Positions 1 through 9,538 are shown, counted from the stretch's first letter. The stretch: 64,000 nucleotides of DNA from Nocardia australiensis (GCF_020733705.1 NZ_JAJFZM010000002.1:496001-560000), one strand, 5' to 3'. A program made the numbers and translations. The notes: a model not told the origin generated them from the sequence alone.

Positions 1-253
1 CTGGCATCTGTCGGCATCCGTCGTACTCCTCATCCATGAACGAGTTCCATTTTGGCGTTCGTTTTCCTTGACGCCATCATACGATGTTGTTACTGTCGCA
101 ACAGACGTTGGCCCACAGGAAACACGCCGCCGATGAAGTTCTCTTACTCTCGCCACTCGATCTGGAGGTTCGTGGTGAGAGCCATCAACGATTTGGCTGG
201 CCCTTGTCAACAGCCATCTCACACACCAGTCGACTACCGAGGAAATGTGAAAC
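1..253. other. Leader region without a supported gene
   Basis: No convincing coding sequence is visible here; a short open frame on the + strand lacks family resemblance and overlaps the next gene in another frame. The only local signal is a purine-rich GAGGAAA about 10 bases before the ATG at 254, a plausible ribosome binding site. The promoter of the following operon probably lies here or before the window, but I cannot point to a clear -35/-10 pair. Confidence 0.5.
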
Positions 254-988
254 ATGAGTTCAGTCAACAGAATGATCGGCCACGTCATCGTGCTCACGTC
301 GCCGACAGAGATGATCGAAATATCGGACCGCTTGGAGAAAGTTGGTTTCTCATTCGGGAATGAGGTTGTCGAGCAGGTTGCCGGGATCAAGTCACGGATG
401 CTGCCAATCCACGGCGGCGGATTTATCGAACTCGCCAGCGAACTATCACCGGGTTCGTTTCTAAAGGGCAAGGTTTTTGACCGAACACCGCGGATCTTTG
501 CCGTTACATACACGACAGACGATGCGGGCGGCGAACTCGCTCGATGGCGTCAGTTGCCCGGACTCGAACACGCGAGCGCGCAAGTCGGCTCGTGGAAACG
601 TGAGGACGGCACAATGGGGCACTACCTGGGAGTCGCGCCAACCCCTCCGGTAGGCGAGATATTCTTCGGCCTCCGCGACAGCTTCATGTTTCCCCCTCCT
701 TATCTCGAAGTAGCCGATACCGCACCGCGGATCAGTCGGATCACCGTCACTGGCCCAGACGCTGAAAGCTGGCGAACTCGGCACGAAGAACTCTTTTCCT
801 TGCCGGAGCGAGATGGCGTCCTGCACGCAGGCCCGACCGAGTTGATCTTCGAGCAGGAGACCGGACTCAGCACAGAAATCGCTCTAACGCTCTCCGTGCC
901 ACGAGTGGATGTCGATATCGAATTGACTTCTGGCCGTATTCGATTCGTATCGGACGCTGATTATGCAGCCACGAGTACAGAACGCTGA
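254..988 (+). CDS. VOC (glyoxalase-like) domain protein
   Basis: A 244-residue soluble protein that looks like a two-repeat vicinal-oxygen-chelate protein of the Glyoxalase_3-like kind. The N-terminal half opens with IGHVIVLTSP, the typical first strand of a VOC module, and contains GGGFIELAS near residue 58; the C-terminal half restarts with RISRITVTGPD near residue 158. I see no signal peptide or membrane segment. It begins the operon, 12 bases before the hydantoinase A gene. VOC proteins bind metals and act on many small molecules (dioxygenation, isomerisation, resistance); the substrate cannot be read from the sequence. In this context it may process a ring-opened or hydroxylated intermediate of the hydantoinase substrate, which is inference. 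Confidence 0.6.
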   Translation: MSSVNRMIGHVIVLTSPTEMIEISDRLEKVGFSFGNEVVEQVAGIKSRMLPIHGGGFIELASELSPGSFLKGKVFDRTPRIFAVTYTTDDAGGELARWRQLPGLEHASAQVGSWKREDGTMGHYLGVAPTPPVGEIFFGLRDSFMFPPPYLEVADTAPRISRITVTGPDAESWRTRHEELFSLPERDGVLHAGPTELIFEQETGLSTEIALTLSVPRVDVDIELTSGRIRFVSDADYAATSTER

Positions 989-1000
989 GAGGGCATCACA

Positions 1001-3061
1001 ATGGGGCACACCATAGCCGTCGATGTCGGCGGAACCTTTACCGATGTGGTTGCCACGGATGGTAACGGAGTCTTTACCGGGAAGGTGCCTTCTCGCCCAC
1101 ACGACGAGTCGACCGCCGTACTCGAGGCGGTCAAGATCGCCGCAGAGCACTACGGGCGGTCTCAGACGGATCTGCTTCAGAACACTGAATTCCTGATCCT
1201 CGGAACGACCGTTGTCACCAACGCGATGCTGGAGTACAGCGGCGTTCCGACTGGTCTGATCACGACGAAAGGTTTCCGCGACGTTCTAGAAATACGTCGC
1301 GGGTACAAGGAAAGCTTATTCGATCTGTCTCTGCCGGCACCACACCCCATCGTCCGGCGGCGTCACCGCAAGGGTGTTGCGGAGCGCATCGACTACACCG
1401 GGCAGGTCGTAGTTCCGCTCGATGAGGAAGAGGTGCGTGAGGCGGTCAGGGAACTGAAAGCCGAGGGCATCGAATCCGTCGCGGTATGCCTCCTGTTCTC
1501 TTTCACAAACGACGTTCACGAGCGCCGGATCGCGGAGATAATCGGTGAGGAGCATCCAAAGTGCTTCGTGACCCTCTCCTGCGACGTGTTACCTCAGATC
1601 CGAGAATTCGAGCGCGTCAGCACGACGGTCGTCAATGCGTATACGAGTCCATTGTTGAAGGAGTATCTGGGGAAACTCGATGTGGGTCTGCGTTCCGCAG
1701 GTTTCGCTGGCGAACTGGTCGTCATGCAATCCAACGGCGGCATTATGGACGTTGGCTATTCGACCGAGCATGGGGTCGACGCAGTGCTCTCCGGTCCGGC
1801 CGGAGGAGTGGTGGCGGCGGTCGCTCTCGGCGAGCGCTCCGGCTACCGCAACATCATGACCGCCGATATGGGTGGCACCAGCTACGATGTCTGTCTGATC
1901 CACGACGGTAAACCCGAGATAGGCGTTGAGAACTGGATCAGCCGCTACCGGGTCGACGTACCGTTGGTCGACATTCACACAATCGGTTCCGGTGGAGGAT
2001 CCATCGCCTGGGTCGATAGCGGTGGCGCGTTGCGAGTCGGGCCCGAAAGCGCAGGCGCTCAGCCCGGACCGGCCTGCTACGGCCGGGGCGGTACACGCCC
2101 AACAGTGACCGACGCCAACCTCCTGCTTGGTTTTATGGATCCGGACCATTTCATGGGCGGAAAGGCGACGTTGGACCGAGCGGCATCCGAGGCGGCATTC
2201 GAAGAACATGTAGCGAAACCCCTTGGACTATCGGTCATCGATGCCGCAATCGGCGTGTACCGGATCGCGAATAGCGACATGTCCAACGCTTTGCGTTACG
2301 TATCAGTGAAGAGAGGCCGTGATCCCAGAGATTTCGCCCTGATGGCATTCGGTGGGGCAGGCGCGATTCATGCGGGGATCCAGGCCGGTGATCTCGGAAT
2401 CAAAACCGTTCTCGTGCCACGCAATGCTGCTGTGCTCAGCGCGTTCGGAGGAATGGTCGCCGACTTCAAGGTCTCTCGCGTGAAGTCCTTTATCCGCTCC
2501 GCCGAATCTGTCGATCCGGTAGAGCTGACGGAGGCATTTCAACATATGCACGATGAAGCCGAAGGTGCCCTGCCAACAGCAGAGACGACCAGGCTCGAGC
2601 GCTCTCTCGACATTCGCTACGAAGGGCAAACGCGGGAGGTTATCGTCCCGCTGCCGACGAGAACGCGAAAGGTTTCTGAAGTCAGTATTTCCCGCGCGAT
2701 TGCGGAGTTTCACGAACTCCACCGACAGCTGTACGGCCACAACCAACCCGATCAACCGGTTCAGATCGTATCAATCCGAGTTGAGGTTACCGGACTGCGC
2801 AACGTGGCGGGGCTCGCCAATCCTCGCAAGTTCGAGGATGACGATGCTTCTTTCGCGTTGATAGGCCACCGTGAGGTGTACTTCGAGCGTCGCGGGGGGT
2901 TCACTCGTACCCCGATTTACGACGGACCGCTGGTGCAGCCCGGAAATGTAATCACCGGCCCCGCTGTGGTGCACGAGCCGGGGACAACCATTGTCGTTGG
3001 CGACGGGCAGGAAGCAATACTGGATCAGTTCGAGACTTACGTCATTGAGGTTGTGCAATGA
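1001..3061 (+). CDS. hyuA: Hydantoinase A / oxoprolinase-family ATPase subunit
   Basis: A 686-residue protein of the HyuA family (N-methylhydantoinase A, 5-oxoprolinase N-half, acetone carboxylase beta). The ASKHA-type phosphate-1 motif AVDVGGTFTDVV is at residues 6-17, a second glycine-rich nucleotide motif (MGGTSYDVCL) lies near residue 290, and GSGGGSIAW follows near residue 330. Length matches the family (650-700). These enzymes couple ATP hydrolysis to amide or lactam ring opening, or to ketone carboxylation, together with a HyuB subunit. The ATG follows GAGAGGGCATCACA. The stop overlaps the next start by four bases (ATGA), so translation of subunits A and B is coupled. The true substrate is not evident; acetophenone or acetone carboxylase-like roles are alternatives to hydantoin or oxoproline hydrolysis. 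Confidence 0.9.
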   Translation: MGHTIAVDVGGTFTDVVATDGNGVFTGKVPSRPHDESTAVLEAVKIAAEHYGRSQTDLLQNTEFLILGTTVVTNAMLEYSGVPTGLITTKGFRDVLEIRRGYKESLFDLSLPAPHPIVRRRHRKGVAERIDYTGQVVVPLDEEEVREAVRELKAEGIESVAVCLLFSFTNDVHERRIAEIIGEEHPKCFVTLSCDVLPQIREFERVSTTVVNAYTSPLLKEYLGKLDVGLRSAGFAGELVVMQSNGGIMDVGYSTEHGVDAVLSGPAGGVVAAVALGERSGYRNIMTADMGGTSYDVCLIHDGKPEIGVENWISRYRVDVPLVDIHTIGSGGGSIAWVDSGGALRVGPESAGAQPGPACYGRGGTRPTVTDANLLLGFMDPDHFMGGKATLDRAASEAAFEEHVAKPLGLSVIDAAIGVYRIANSDMSNALRYVSVKRGRDPRDFALMAFGGAGAIHAGIQAGDLGIKTVLVPRNAAVLSAFGGMVADFKVSRVKSFIRSAESVDPVELTEAFQHMHDEAEGALPTAETTRLERSLDIRYEGQTREVIVPLPTRTRKVSEVSISRAIAEFHELHRQLYGHNQPDQPVQIVSIRVEVTGLRNVAGLANPRKFEDDDASFALIGHREVYFERRGGFTRTPIYDGPLVQPGNVITGPAVVHEPGTTIVVGDGQEAILDQFETYVIEVVQ

Positions 3062-4788
3062 TGGCCGCCATTGGGGACAGTCGGCCGGCGCTGGCGACGT
3101 CCCAGATCGATCTCGAAATTCTACGGACGCGAATCATCGCCTGCACTGAGGAGCTCGCAGCGAGTTTGGCTTCCGCGGCACCGATCTCCGAGATGAGTCA
3201 GGCGAGCCAGTTCGTCGTTGCGATCGCCGACACGGACGGCAACGTCGCGGCCATCGACGACGCTCAGCAGCTCGGCTCCATCGAGCGAACAGTCGGGCAC
3301 GTGATCGAATATTTCAAATTCGACTTGGGCGACGGCGACGTGGTCTTGACCAACGACCCATACATAGGCGGTACGAGGGTTCAAGAAGTCACCCTTGTCG
3401 CGCCACTCATCATCGGGGGAGAGCTCGTGCTCTATCTCGCGGTGGGTGTTCACTTACGCGATATGGGTGGCCAGCTTGGTGGGAACCTTTACCCGGACGC
3501 CACCGAGATTCTTGCCGAGGGCGTCCTGGTAACGCCGATGAAGGTTCAGCGAATGGGCCGTCCTGTCCGCGACGTACTCGGCGTATTCCTGCTGAACGGG
3601 CGCCGCCCTGATGAAACGCGGTCGTCGTTGCGGACCGCGATCGCGACTCTCGAACTCGGACAGCAACGATTGGGCGACCTAGTCTCGAGCTACGGGCACA
3701 ATGCGGTGGTCGAGGCACTCCAGTACAGCCAGGATTACACGGAGCGCCTCGCCAGGCGTGTGTTCACCACGTGGACACCGGGATCCCACGACGGTGGTAG
3801 GTGCCTGTCATTGTCAGGTACGTCGGACACTCCCATTAATGTCCGGCTCACCGCCACTGTCGAGGATGGAACGGTGACGTTGGACTTTAGCGACTCCGAC
3901 GATCAGCGTCCCATGTTCGTCAATTGTCCGGTGGGCGTGACTGCGTCACGGTCCTATTCCGTAATACTGACCATGTTGGCCGGTGGAGTCCCACCTAACA
4001 GCGGATTATCGCGAGTTGTACACGTACGCACGCGGCCGGGATCCGTTGTCCATCCAGTTTTTCCCGCCCCCTGTGGTTGGGGAAACATTCACTGCGGCAA
4101 CGAGATTGCTGATGCGGTCGCCGAAGCGTTATCACACGCATCCGAACAAGCATTGGGATCGCTCAGTGTTCCGCGCCCACTCATACTGTGCCGGCAGAAA
4201 GACAACCGAAGCGATCAGACAGATCTCGGTGTTTGGGGAATTGGTGGCGCCAGCGCGTCGGCCCAAGGCAGCGGCTGGGGACCACCGCGTCTGTCAGCAC
4301 GGGCGCAACTCCAATCGATTGAGCAGTGGGAGACAGAAACGGGGCTGGGTCTGCAGGTCCAGTGTCAAGAATTCGCGCAGGACAGTGGTGGCGCGGGTGA
4401 GCACGTCGGTGCGCCTGGCGTGGATACAGTGATTGCCCTCGCTGGTGACCGCTTGTACACGCTGTGGACCGACGCTTCCTCTCCGGTAAGAGGGGTAGCC
4501 GGGGGGTTGCCTGGAGGCGGTATGGAGATCGCGTTTCACACTACCGACGGGTGGATTCCCGCCCCGCCGTCCGCCAGCGAAAGCACCATCTCCGCAGACT
4601 TCCTCCGCCTGCGCCTCGCTGGCGGCGGTGGGTACGGATCCCCCCGGGATCGCGCGCCCGCCTCAATCGAAGACGACTTGGCAGACGGACTCATTTCTGA
4701 AACCAGTGCGCGAGAGATCTATCAGTTGGCGCTCAACCATCCAGATGGTGTCGGCGCGCCGATGGAAGGAAGCGATCACAATGACTGA
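3058..4788 (+). CDS. hyuB: Hydantoinase B / oxoprolinase-family subunit (first copy)
   Basis: A 576-residue HyuB-family protein. Family landmarks are visible: the DVVLTNDPYIGGT stretch near residue 100 (metal and substrate loop of HyuB proteins) and a C-terminal glycine-rich LAGGGGYGSPRDR typical of the family end. It starts within the hyuA stop codon. Its own end overlaps the second hyuB gene by eight bases. The usual partner set is one HyuA and one HyuB; here two different HyuB proteins follow one HyuA, as is known for some multi-subunit carboxylases of this superfamily. The N-terminus begins Met-Met, so the exact start within ATGATG is open. Confidence 0.88.
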   Translation: MMAAIGDSRPALATSQIDLEILRTRIIACTEELAASLASAAPISEMSQASQFVVAIADTDGNVAAIDDAQQLGSIERTVGHVIEYFKFDLGDGDVVLTNDPYIGGTRVQEVTLVAPLIIGGELVLYLAVGVHLRDMGGQLGGNLYPDATEILAEGVLVTPMKVQRMGRPVRDVLGVFLLNGRRPDETRSSLRTAIATLELGQQRLGDLVSSYGHNAVVEALQYSQDYTERLARRVFTTWTPGSHDGGRCLSLSGTSDTPINVRLTATVEDGTVTLDFSDSDDQRPMFVNCPVGVTASRSYSVILTMLAGGVPPNSGLSRVVHVRTRPGSVVHPVFPAPCGWGNIHCGNEIADAVAEALSHASEQALGSLSVPRPLILCRQKDNRSDQTDLGVWGIGGASASAQGSGWGPPRLSARAQLQSIEQWETETGLGLQVQCQEFAQDSGGAGEHVGAPGVDTVIALAGDRLYTLWTDASSPVRGVAGGLPGGGMEIAFHTTDGWIPAPPSASESTISADFLRLRLAGGGGYGSPRDRAPASIEDDLADGLISETSAREIYQLALNHPDGVGAPMEGSDHND

Positions 4789-6625
4789 CGTCATCACCGC
4801 AGAGATCATCCGCAATTGTTTCGACGCGATAGCCGATCAGGTTTATGAAAGCATGTGTCGAACGTCGCCGAATCCCGGAGTTAACGAAGGGAAGGACTGC
4901 GGCGCCGGGCTTTACAGCTACGATGGCACCCCGGCAAAGCTGGTATCCAGGGCAGGCGTGGTCGCACATTCGTTCGCTGGTGTTTCCTCGGCCCAGGCCT
5001 GTCTATATTTCTTCCGTGGTGATCTGTCCGCGGGCGACGCACTCCTGGTGGCAGACTCATATCACGGGGGTAGTCATCTCGGCTGCTGGACTGTTGTGGT
5101 TCCGATGTTCTTCAACGGCCGACCACGTTTTCTCGCCGCCGGTCGTCTGCACGTGATGGACCAAGGGGGTCCAGCTCCCGGCGCCGCGAACCCGCTGTGC
5201 CGCGAAATCTGGCACGAGGGTCTGCGTCTGTCTCCGCTGAAGCTATACGAGCGAGGAGAACGCCGTCGCGAAGTCTGGGATTGGCTCCTAGCCAACAATC
5301 GGCTGCCCGATGTGCTCGAGGCCGATATCGAGGCCATGATCGGCGCCTGTCGCATCGGTGAGCACCGTGTTAGGGAGCTGGTTGACCGGTACAGCCTTGA
5401 TATCGTCGAGGACTCCCTGGAGTGGGTCTTCAGCTACTCGGAGCGCAAGTTCCGCGATCAAGTTCGGTCCTGGCCCGATGGCGTGTACTCAGCTGACTTC
5501 TTCGTTGATACCGATTATGCGGATCGGCGCGATCTCAAGATCAGTGTGGCCGTAAGTATCGACGGTGACCAGATGTCGTTCGATTTCACAGGCACAGATC
5601 CTCAAACGGATGGCGTGGTCAATAGCGTTGCAGCGAACACGATTGCCAACATCTGCGTTGCACTTTCAGTGCTGTGCCCTGATGTCCCGATCAACTCGGG
5701 GCTGTTCGAATCCATCGCTATTAACCTGCCCGAGGGGTCGTTGGTAAATCCGAGATCCCCGGCGGCAACTACACTTGGTACTATTGTGGCCGGCGGCCAA
5801 GTCGCGCAGGTAGTAATGAAGGCCTGCGAACAATTCATTCCGGAACGAGTTGGGAATGTCTCCCTCGATACGGCGAATACGTACGTTCTGGGTATCGACG
5901 AGCGTGAGCATCGCTTTCTTACCCATTCGTCGAAGAACCCGAGAAACTTTCTCTTCTGGGACTCCTCGATGGTCGCGATGGACAACAGTGCGACCTATGG
6001 AGTCGATGGCTGGGGAGGATGGGCAACGCCGTTCAGTGTCGCCAGCCCGGTAAATCACGAGTTCAGCGAGGTCCAGTACCCCACGCTGTATACGCAAGCC
6101 GAATACTCCACGGACTCAGCAGCTCCTGGACAGTGGCGTGGTAGTCCGGCCTATGTGATGCGAAGGGTCGAGCGAGGGGCCAGCGGAACCTTTGCGATCT
6201 TTAACTCGCAATCACTCATACATCCATTACCCGGTTATGTAGGGGGCTTTGAAGGGTCCGGAAACTTCTGCGTAATAGGTGAAGGGCGCCCGGACGAGGC
6301 GATCTGCGGCGAGTTCCCAGTCGCTCAGCCATATGACCCCGAAGGCGTCATTTTCTCACAGAGCGGCGGAGGTGGAGGGTGGGGCAATCCGCTCGACCGC
6401 GCCCCGCAATCCGTCTTGGACGACGTTCTTGACGAGTATGTCTCTGTCGACGGCGCCCGTCGTGACTACGGAGTGGTAGTCGACACCCAGATGTGGATCG
6501 TCGACGCCGAAGCGACCGCCGCAGAGCGCAGTAGGCAACGTTCCGCGACGACTCCACGGACGCGTCGCGGTGTCGGTCGGGAGTGGACGATCCAACGAAC
6601 AGGAATAGCGCACCGCGTCAACTGA
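4781..6625 (+). CDS. Hydantoinase B / oxoprolinase-family subunit (second copy)
   Basis: A second HyuB-family protein of 614 residues when started at the ATG at 4781, which has GGAAGGAAGCG just upstream; the open frame extends further back but only in an alternative frame of the first hyuB gene. The N-terminus (ITAEIIRNCFDAIADQVYE) is the typical HyuB opening and GDALLVADSYHGGSHLG, near residue 90, replaces the NDPYxGG loop; the glycine-rich SGGGGGWGNP near the C-terminus is the family end signature, followed by an extra Arg/Thr-rich tail of about 80 residues. The change in the NDPY loop suggests a diverged, perhaps non-redundant role from the first copy. Eight-base overlap with the preceding gene. 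Confidence 0.85.
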   Translation: MTDVITAEIIRNCFDAIADQVYESMCRTSPNPGVNEGKDCGAGLYSYDGTPAKLVSRAGVVAHSFAGVSSAQACLYFFRGDLSAGDALLVADSYHGGSHLGCWTVVVPMFFNGRPRFLAAGRLHVMDQGGPAPGAANPLCREIWHEGLRLSPLKLYERGERRREVWDWLLANNRLPDVLEADIEAMIGACRIGEHRVRELVDRYSLDIVEDSLEWVFSYSERKFRDQVRSWPDGVYSADFFVDTDYADRRDLKISVAVSIDGDQMSFDFTGTDPQTDGVVNSVAANTIANICVALSVLCPDVPINSGLFESIAINLPEGSLVNPRSPAATTLGTIVAGGQVAQVVMKACEQFIPERVGNVSLDTANTYVLGIDEREHRFLTHSSKNPRNFLFWDSSMVAMDNSATYGVDGWGGWATPFSVASPVNHEFSEVQYPTLYTQAEYSTDSAAPGQWRGSPAYVMRRVERGASGTFAIFNSQSLIHPLPGYVGGFEGSGNFCVIGEGRPDEAICGEFPVAQPYDPEGVIFSQSGGGGGWGNPLDRAPQSVLDDVLDEYVSVDGARRDYGVVVDTQMWIVDAEATAAERSRQRSATTPRTRRGVGREWTIQRTGIAHRVN

Positions 6626-6651
6626 CACGGATCAGAACGAAGGGCGAGTAG

Positions 6652-7668
6652 ATGGAAGAATTTATTCTTGGAGGGTTGTCGGTCGCACCCGGCACGATCG
6701 CCAAGGGAACGCTCGGCAACGTCAGATTGGCGGCCGGGACGAAAGTCGGGTCTCCGGTGGTCGTGGCACATGGTACCGAGCCGGGGCCGGTCTTGCTTGC
6801 GACAGGGGCGGTGCACGGAAACGAGGTTGTTGGCACGGCCGCCCTGTTGGCAACTCTGAAGCACATAGACGTGACCCGGTTGCGAGGCACCCTTATCGCG
6901 ATCACGGTGGCGAATCCGCTTGCCTTCGAAAACGCTACGTACGCGTCGCCGTACGATCAACTCCACATGGCGATGCCGCTGCTCTGGCCGAGTATGCCTG
7001 ACGGAATGATCACGCAGCGGTTGGCGGCAAGCCACAAGGTGGCATTCGACCAAGCTACTCATTACCTAGATCTGCATGGAAATGCAGACCCCTCCTTCCC
7101 CATCGTGATGCTGTATCCAGACCAAGCAGCCGACGACACAATCCGCGCTGAACAACGGCGGATGGCCGACGCTACGGGTCTGACCCAGGTCATCATGCGC
7201 GAACCACCGGATAGCAGCGGGTCATTGGTCGGCTCCATAGCCGGACAACCGGCAGCGACGGCCTCCGCACACAACGTTGCAGGTCTCATGCTCGAACTAG
7301 TCTCACGCCAGTCGACATCCGCCGCGGAGTTGGGTCGGGTCGCGGTGATGAACGTCATGCGTGTCCTCGGCATGCTTGACACTGAGGCTGAGGCGCAGCC
7401 GACACCAAAGCTCGACGGCGAATTCGAATATCGCGGCGGCGTCGTGAACAACAATGCCGGCCTGTTTTGGCCAAAGCACAGTCCTGGCACATTGGTCGAA
7501 GCCGGCACGGTGATCGGCGAAATTACGGACGTATGGGGAGAACGAGTGGAGCAGGTAACAATTCCTGCCACCGGCTTTGTCTGGGGATATCTGGGCACGC
7601 TCTACGGCGACGTGACGATGGCACTTCCGGAGGGCAGTCTCATCGGCTTCTCTGCTGCGGCCATGTGA
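6652..7668 (+). CDS. Succinylglutamate desuccinylase / aspartoacylase-family zinc hydrolase
   Basis: A 338-residue protein of the AstE/AspA branch of M14 zinc carboxypeptidase-like enzymes. The first zinc motif HxxE is in GAVHGNEVVG (near residue 60) and the third ligand is the His in LDLHGN (near residue 140). Such proteins deacylate N-acyl amino acids or related amides; the C-terminal half holds a beta-barrel-like domain with EAGTVIGEI, resembling a lipoyl/barrel fold seen in this branch. The ATG follows AGGGCGAGT. It sits 26 bases after the second hyuB gene and is followed by an M20 amidohydrolase, so the operon has two separate amide-cleaving enzymes after the ATP-dependent ring opener, fitting stepwise breakdown of a cyclic amide or acylated amino acid (inference). 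Confidence 0.82.
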   Translation: MEEFILGGLSVAPGTIAKGTLGNVRLAAGTKVGSPVVVAHGTEPGPVLLATGAVHGNEVVGTAALLATLKHIDVTRLRGTLIAITVANPLAFENATYASPYDQLHMAMPLLWPSMPDGMITQRLAASHKVAFDQATHYLDLHGNADPSFPIVMLYPDQAADDTIRAEQRRMADATGLTQVIMREPPDSSGSLVGSIAGQPAATASAHNVAGLMLELVSRQSTSAAELGRVAVMNVMRVLGMLDTEAEAQPTPKLDGEFEYRGGVVNNNAGLFWPKHSPGTLVEAGTVIGEITDVWGERVEQVTIPATGFVWGYLGTLYGDVTMALPEGSLIGFSAAAM

Positions 7669-7770
7669 ATTCACGACCAACCTGACATAAGCGCGTCGAC
7701 AGGCCGGATAGCTGAGGACATGCGCGCGGCCAAAGGCAGGACAACACACTAACCGACTGAGGTGGACCAC

Positions 7771-8973
7771 ATGGGCCTGTTGGAAGACGCAGATACTTTG
7801 AAATCCGAGCTCATCGAATTACGTCGGGCAATTCATCGAGATGCCGAAATCGGCCTAGACTTACCGCGTACTCAAGAGAAGCTACTAGCAGCCCTGCATG
7901 GGTTGCCGCTCGAAATAACCTCTGGTGCAGCCGGATTGACATCGATTGTCGGCGTGCTACGCGGAAGGTCGCGCGATCGATCGGTGTTGTTGAGGGCCGA
8001 CATGGACGCATTGCCCATGACCGAGCGGACCGGTCTTGACTTTGCCTCCACTAATGGGGCGATGCATGCGTGCGGGCACGATCTGCACTGTGCCATGCTA
8101 GTCGGTGCGGCCCGGTTACTTTCCGCTCGTCGCGACGAGCTCGACGGCGACGTCATATTCATGTTCCAGCCTGGCGAAGAGGGGTTCGACGGTGCGGGCC
8201 GTATGCTCGACGCTGGTGTATTGGACGCTGCGGGCCAACGACCCGAGGCCGCCTACTTCCTGCACGTGATTACTTCGACATATCCGAGCGGAATGGTCAC
8301 CGTTCGTCCCGGCCCAATGTTATCTGCTGCCGACAGCCTCCGTGTCACAGTCGTTGGTGCAGGTGGGCACGGGTCCAGTCCCCATCTAGCGAAGGACCCG
8401 ATCGTAGTCGCGGCCGAGATCGTGACCGCACTCCAGAGTCTGATTACCCGTCAATTCGATGCGTTCGACCCCGTCATTCTGACCGTCGGTAGTTTCCACA
8501 GCGGCACTCAACAGAACATCATCCCGGTAAGTGCCACGTTCGAGGCCACCGTTCGAACCTTTTCTCCCGCGAACCAGAAGGCTATCGCGGATCGCGCAAT
8601 TCGGCTGTGTCGCGGTATCGCCGATGCCCACGGTCTTCACACAGATGTCGACTGGGAAACCCTTTACCCAGTTACCGTCAATGACCCTGACGAGGCCACA
8701 TTCCTCGCAGACGCTGCCGTCGAACTGTTTGGCAGTGGCGCGGTGAAAATCCTCGATAATCCTTACACCGCGTCGGAGGACTTTTCCCGCATTCTGCAGG
8801 AGATTCCCGGTGCTGTCGCGCTGCTGGGGGCCACGCCTGCCAATCGTGATCCAGCAACGACCGCGAGCAACCACTCTCCCGAGGCGATCTTCGACGAAGG
8901 CGTTCTGTCGCGAGGGGTTGCGCTCTACACACAACTTGCCATCGGAAGACTTCGCGCCCCCGACAAGCGGTAG
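7771..8973 (+). CDS. M20-family amidohydrolase (hippurate hydrolase / IAA-amino acid hydrolase type)
   Basis: A 400-residue M20D metallo-amidohydrolase. Visible are the metal site Cys/His in HACGHDLHCAML (near residue 100), the catalytic and metal Glu pair in QPGEEGFDGA (near residue 135), and the late SEDFSRIL ligand stretch near residue 330; the inserted dimerisation domain lies between about 180 and 300. I chose the ATG at 7771, with GAGGTGG five bases upstream; a GTG three codons earlier lies inside that purine tract. These enzymes remove acyl groups from N-acyl amino acids. It is the last gene of the operon, and the left end of the transposon begins only a few bases after its stop codon. 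Confidence 0.87.
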   Translation: MGLLEDADTLKSELIELRRAIHRDAEIGLDLPRTQEKLLAALHGLPLEITSGAAGLTSIVGVLRGRSRDRSVLLRADMDALPMTERTGLDFASTNGAMHACGHDLHCAMLVGAARLLSARRDELDGDVIFMFQPGEEGFDGAGRMLDAGVLDAAGQRPEAAYFLHVITSTYPSGMVTVRPGPMLSAADSLRVTVVGAGGHGSSPHLAKDPIVVAAEIVTALQSLITRQFDAFDPVILTVGSFHSGTQQNIIPVSATFEATVRTFSPANQKAIADRAIRLCRGIADAHGLHTDVDWETLYPVTVNDPDEATFLADAAVELFGSGAVKILDNPYTASEDFSRILQEIPGAVALLGATPANRDPATTASNHSPEAIFDEGVLSRGVALYTQLAIGRLRAPDKR

Positions 8974-8981
8974 TTGGGATG

Positions 8982-9009
8982 CGACCGGAATACGGCAGAA
9001 ACCTGCCGT
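8982..9009 (+). repeat. Left terminal inverted repeat of the Tn3-family element
   Basis: Twenty-eight bases starting CGACCGGAATACGGCAGAA; matches the reverse complement of 16949-16976 except for two adjacent bases (AC against GT). It contains its own small palindrome, ACGGCAG-N4-CTGCCGT. The outer bases GGGATG (8976-8981) correspond to GGGT at the right end with a short indel. Confidence 0.9.
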
Positions 9010-9126
9010 CAGACCATTATCCGGTGAGACCCGGTGCCGATGCGGCGGACAGCACTGAGCCGGTCTGTGATGCGGTCGGTGGATCGGCGGGCGGTTCCCA
9101 CCGGAAGGGGCTAGCCTCGGCGGGGT

Positions 9127-9538
9127 GAGCGACGGCGGTGGCAGAACTGGTACCCGACTTCCGAGATCGGATACTTCACCGACATTGTGCGTGAAGGGAT
9201 CTCGATCACGGTCGGCCAGATCGAACTGTTCGAGCCTGCGGTCGCGCAGCCGTACCGGTTGGACGACGCAACGGTGGACCACGCGATGCAGGTCGATGAG
9301 AACAGCGCGAGGACCAGGTGCTGTTCCGCAACCAGGCCGAACGCTGGGCCGGTGAAGTGGCCACGACTCAGGAAAGGGAGCGCTGGCAATGTATGTGGCC
9401 GCGCTCGATGAGCTCGACCGGCTCACCGATGATGTTCTGAAGATGTGCTCCATGCTGGCGGGCCAGACCATCGAGAAACTCTTGGCCAAGTCCGACTTGG
9501 AAGCGGGACTGGAAGCGCTCGGGATACCTCGCGGCTGA
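9127..9538 (+). pseudogene. Frameshifted small transposon-associated protein
   Basis: Three consecutive open stretches read as one protein only if two frameshifts are allowed. The first (9127 to about 9300) reads through RRRWQNWYPTSEIGYF and ISITVGQIELFEPAVA; the second (from about 9300) reads EQREDQVLFRNQAERWAGE; the third (from about 9389) reads MYVAALDELDRLTDDVL and ends LEALGIPRG at 9536-9538. Each step moves the frame by one base. The joined product would be about 135 residues and helical. The third part has an ATG at 9389 with GGAAAGGGAG upstream, so a 49-residue protein could still be made. Family unknown to me. It lies at the left edge of the transposon, converging on the resolvase gene. 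Confidence 0.5.

Noticed and set aside
8971..8975. TAGTT/TCTCC as a target duplication of the transposon
   Set aside because: The five flanking bases on the two sides do not match, even when the boundary is shifted by one or two bases.
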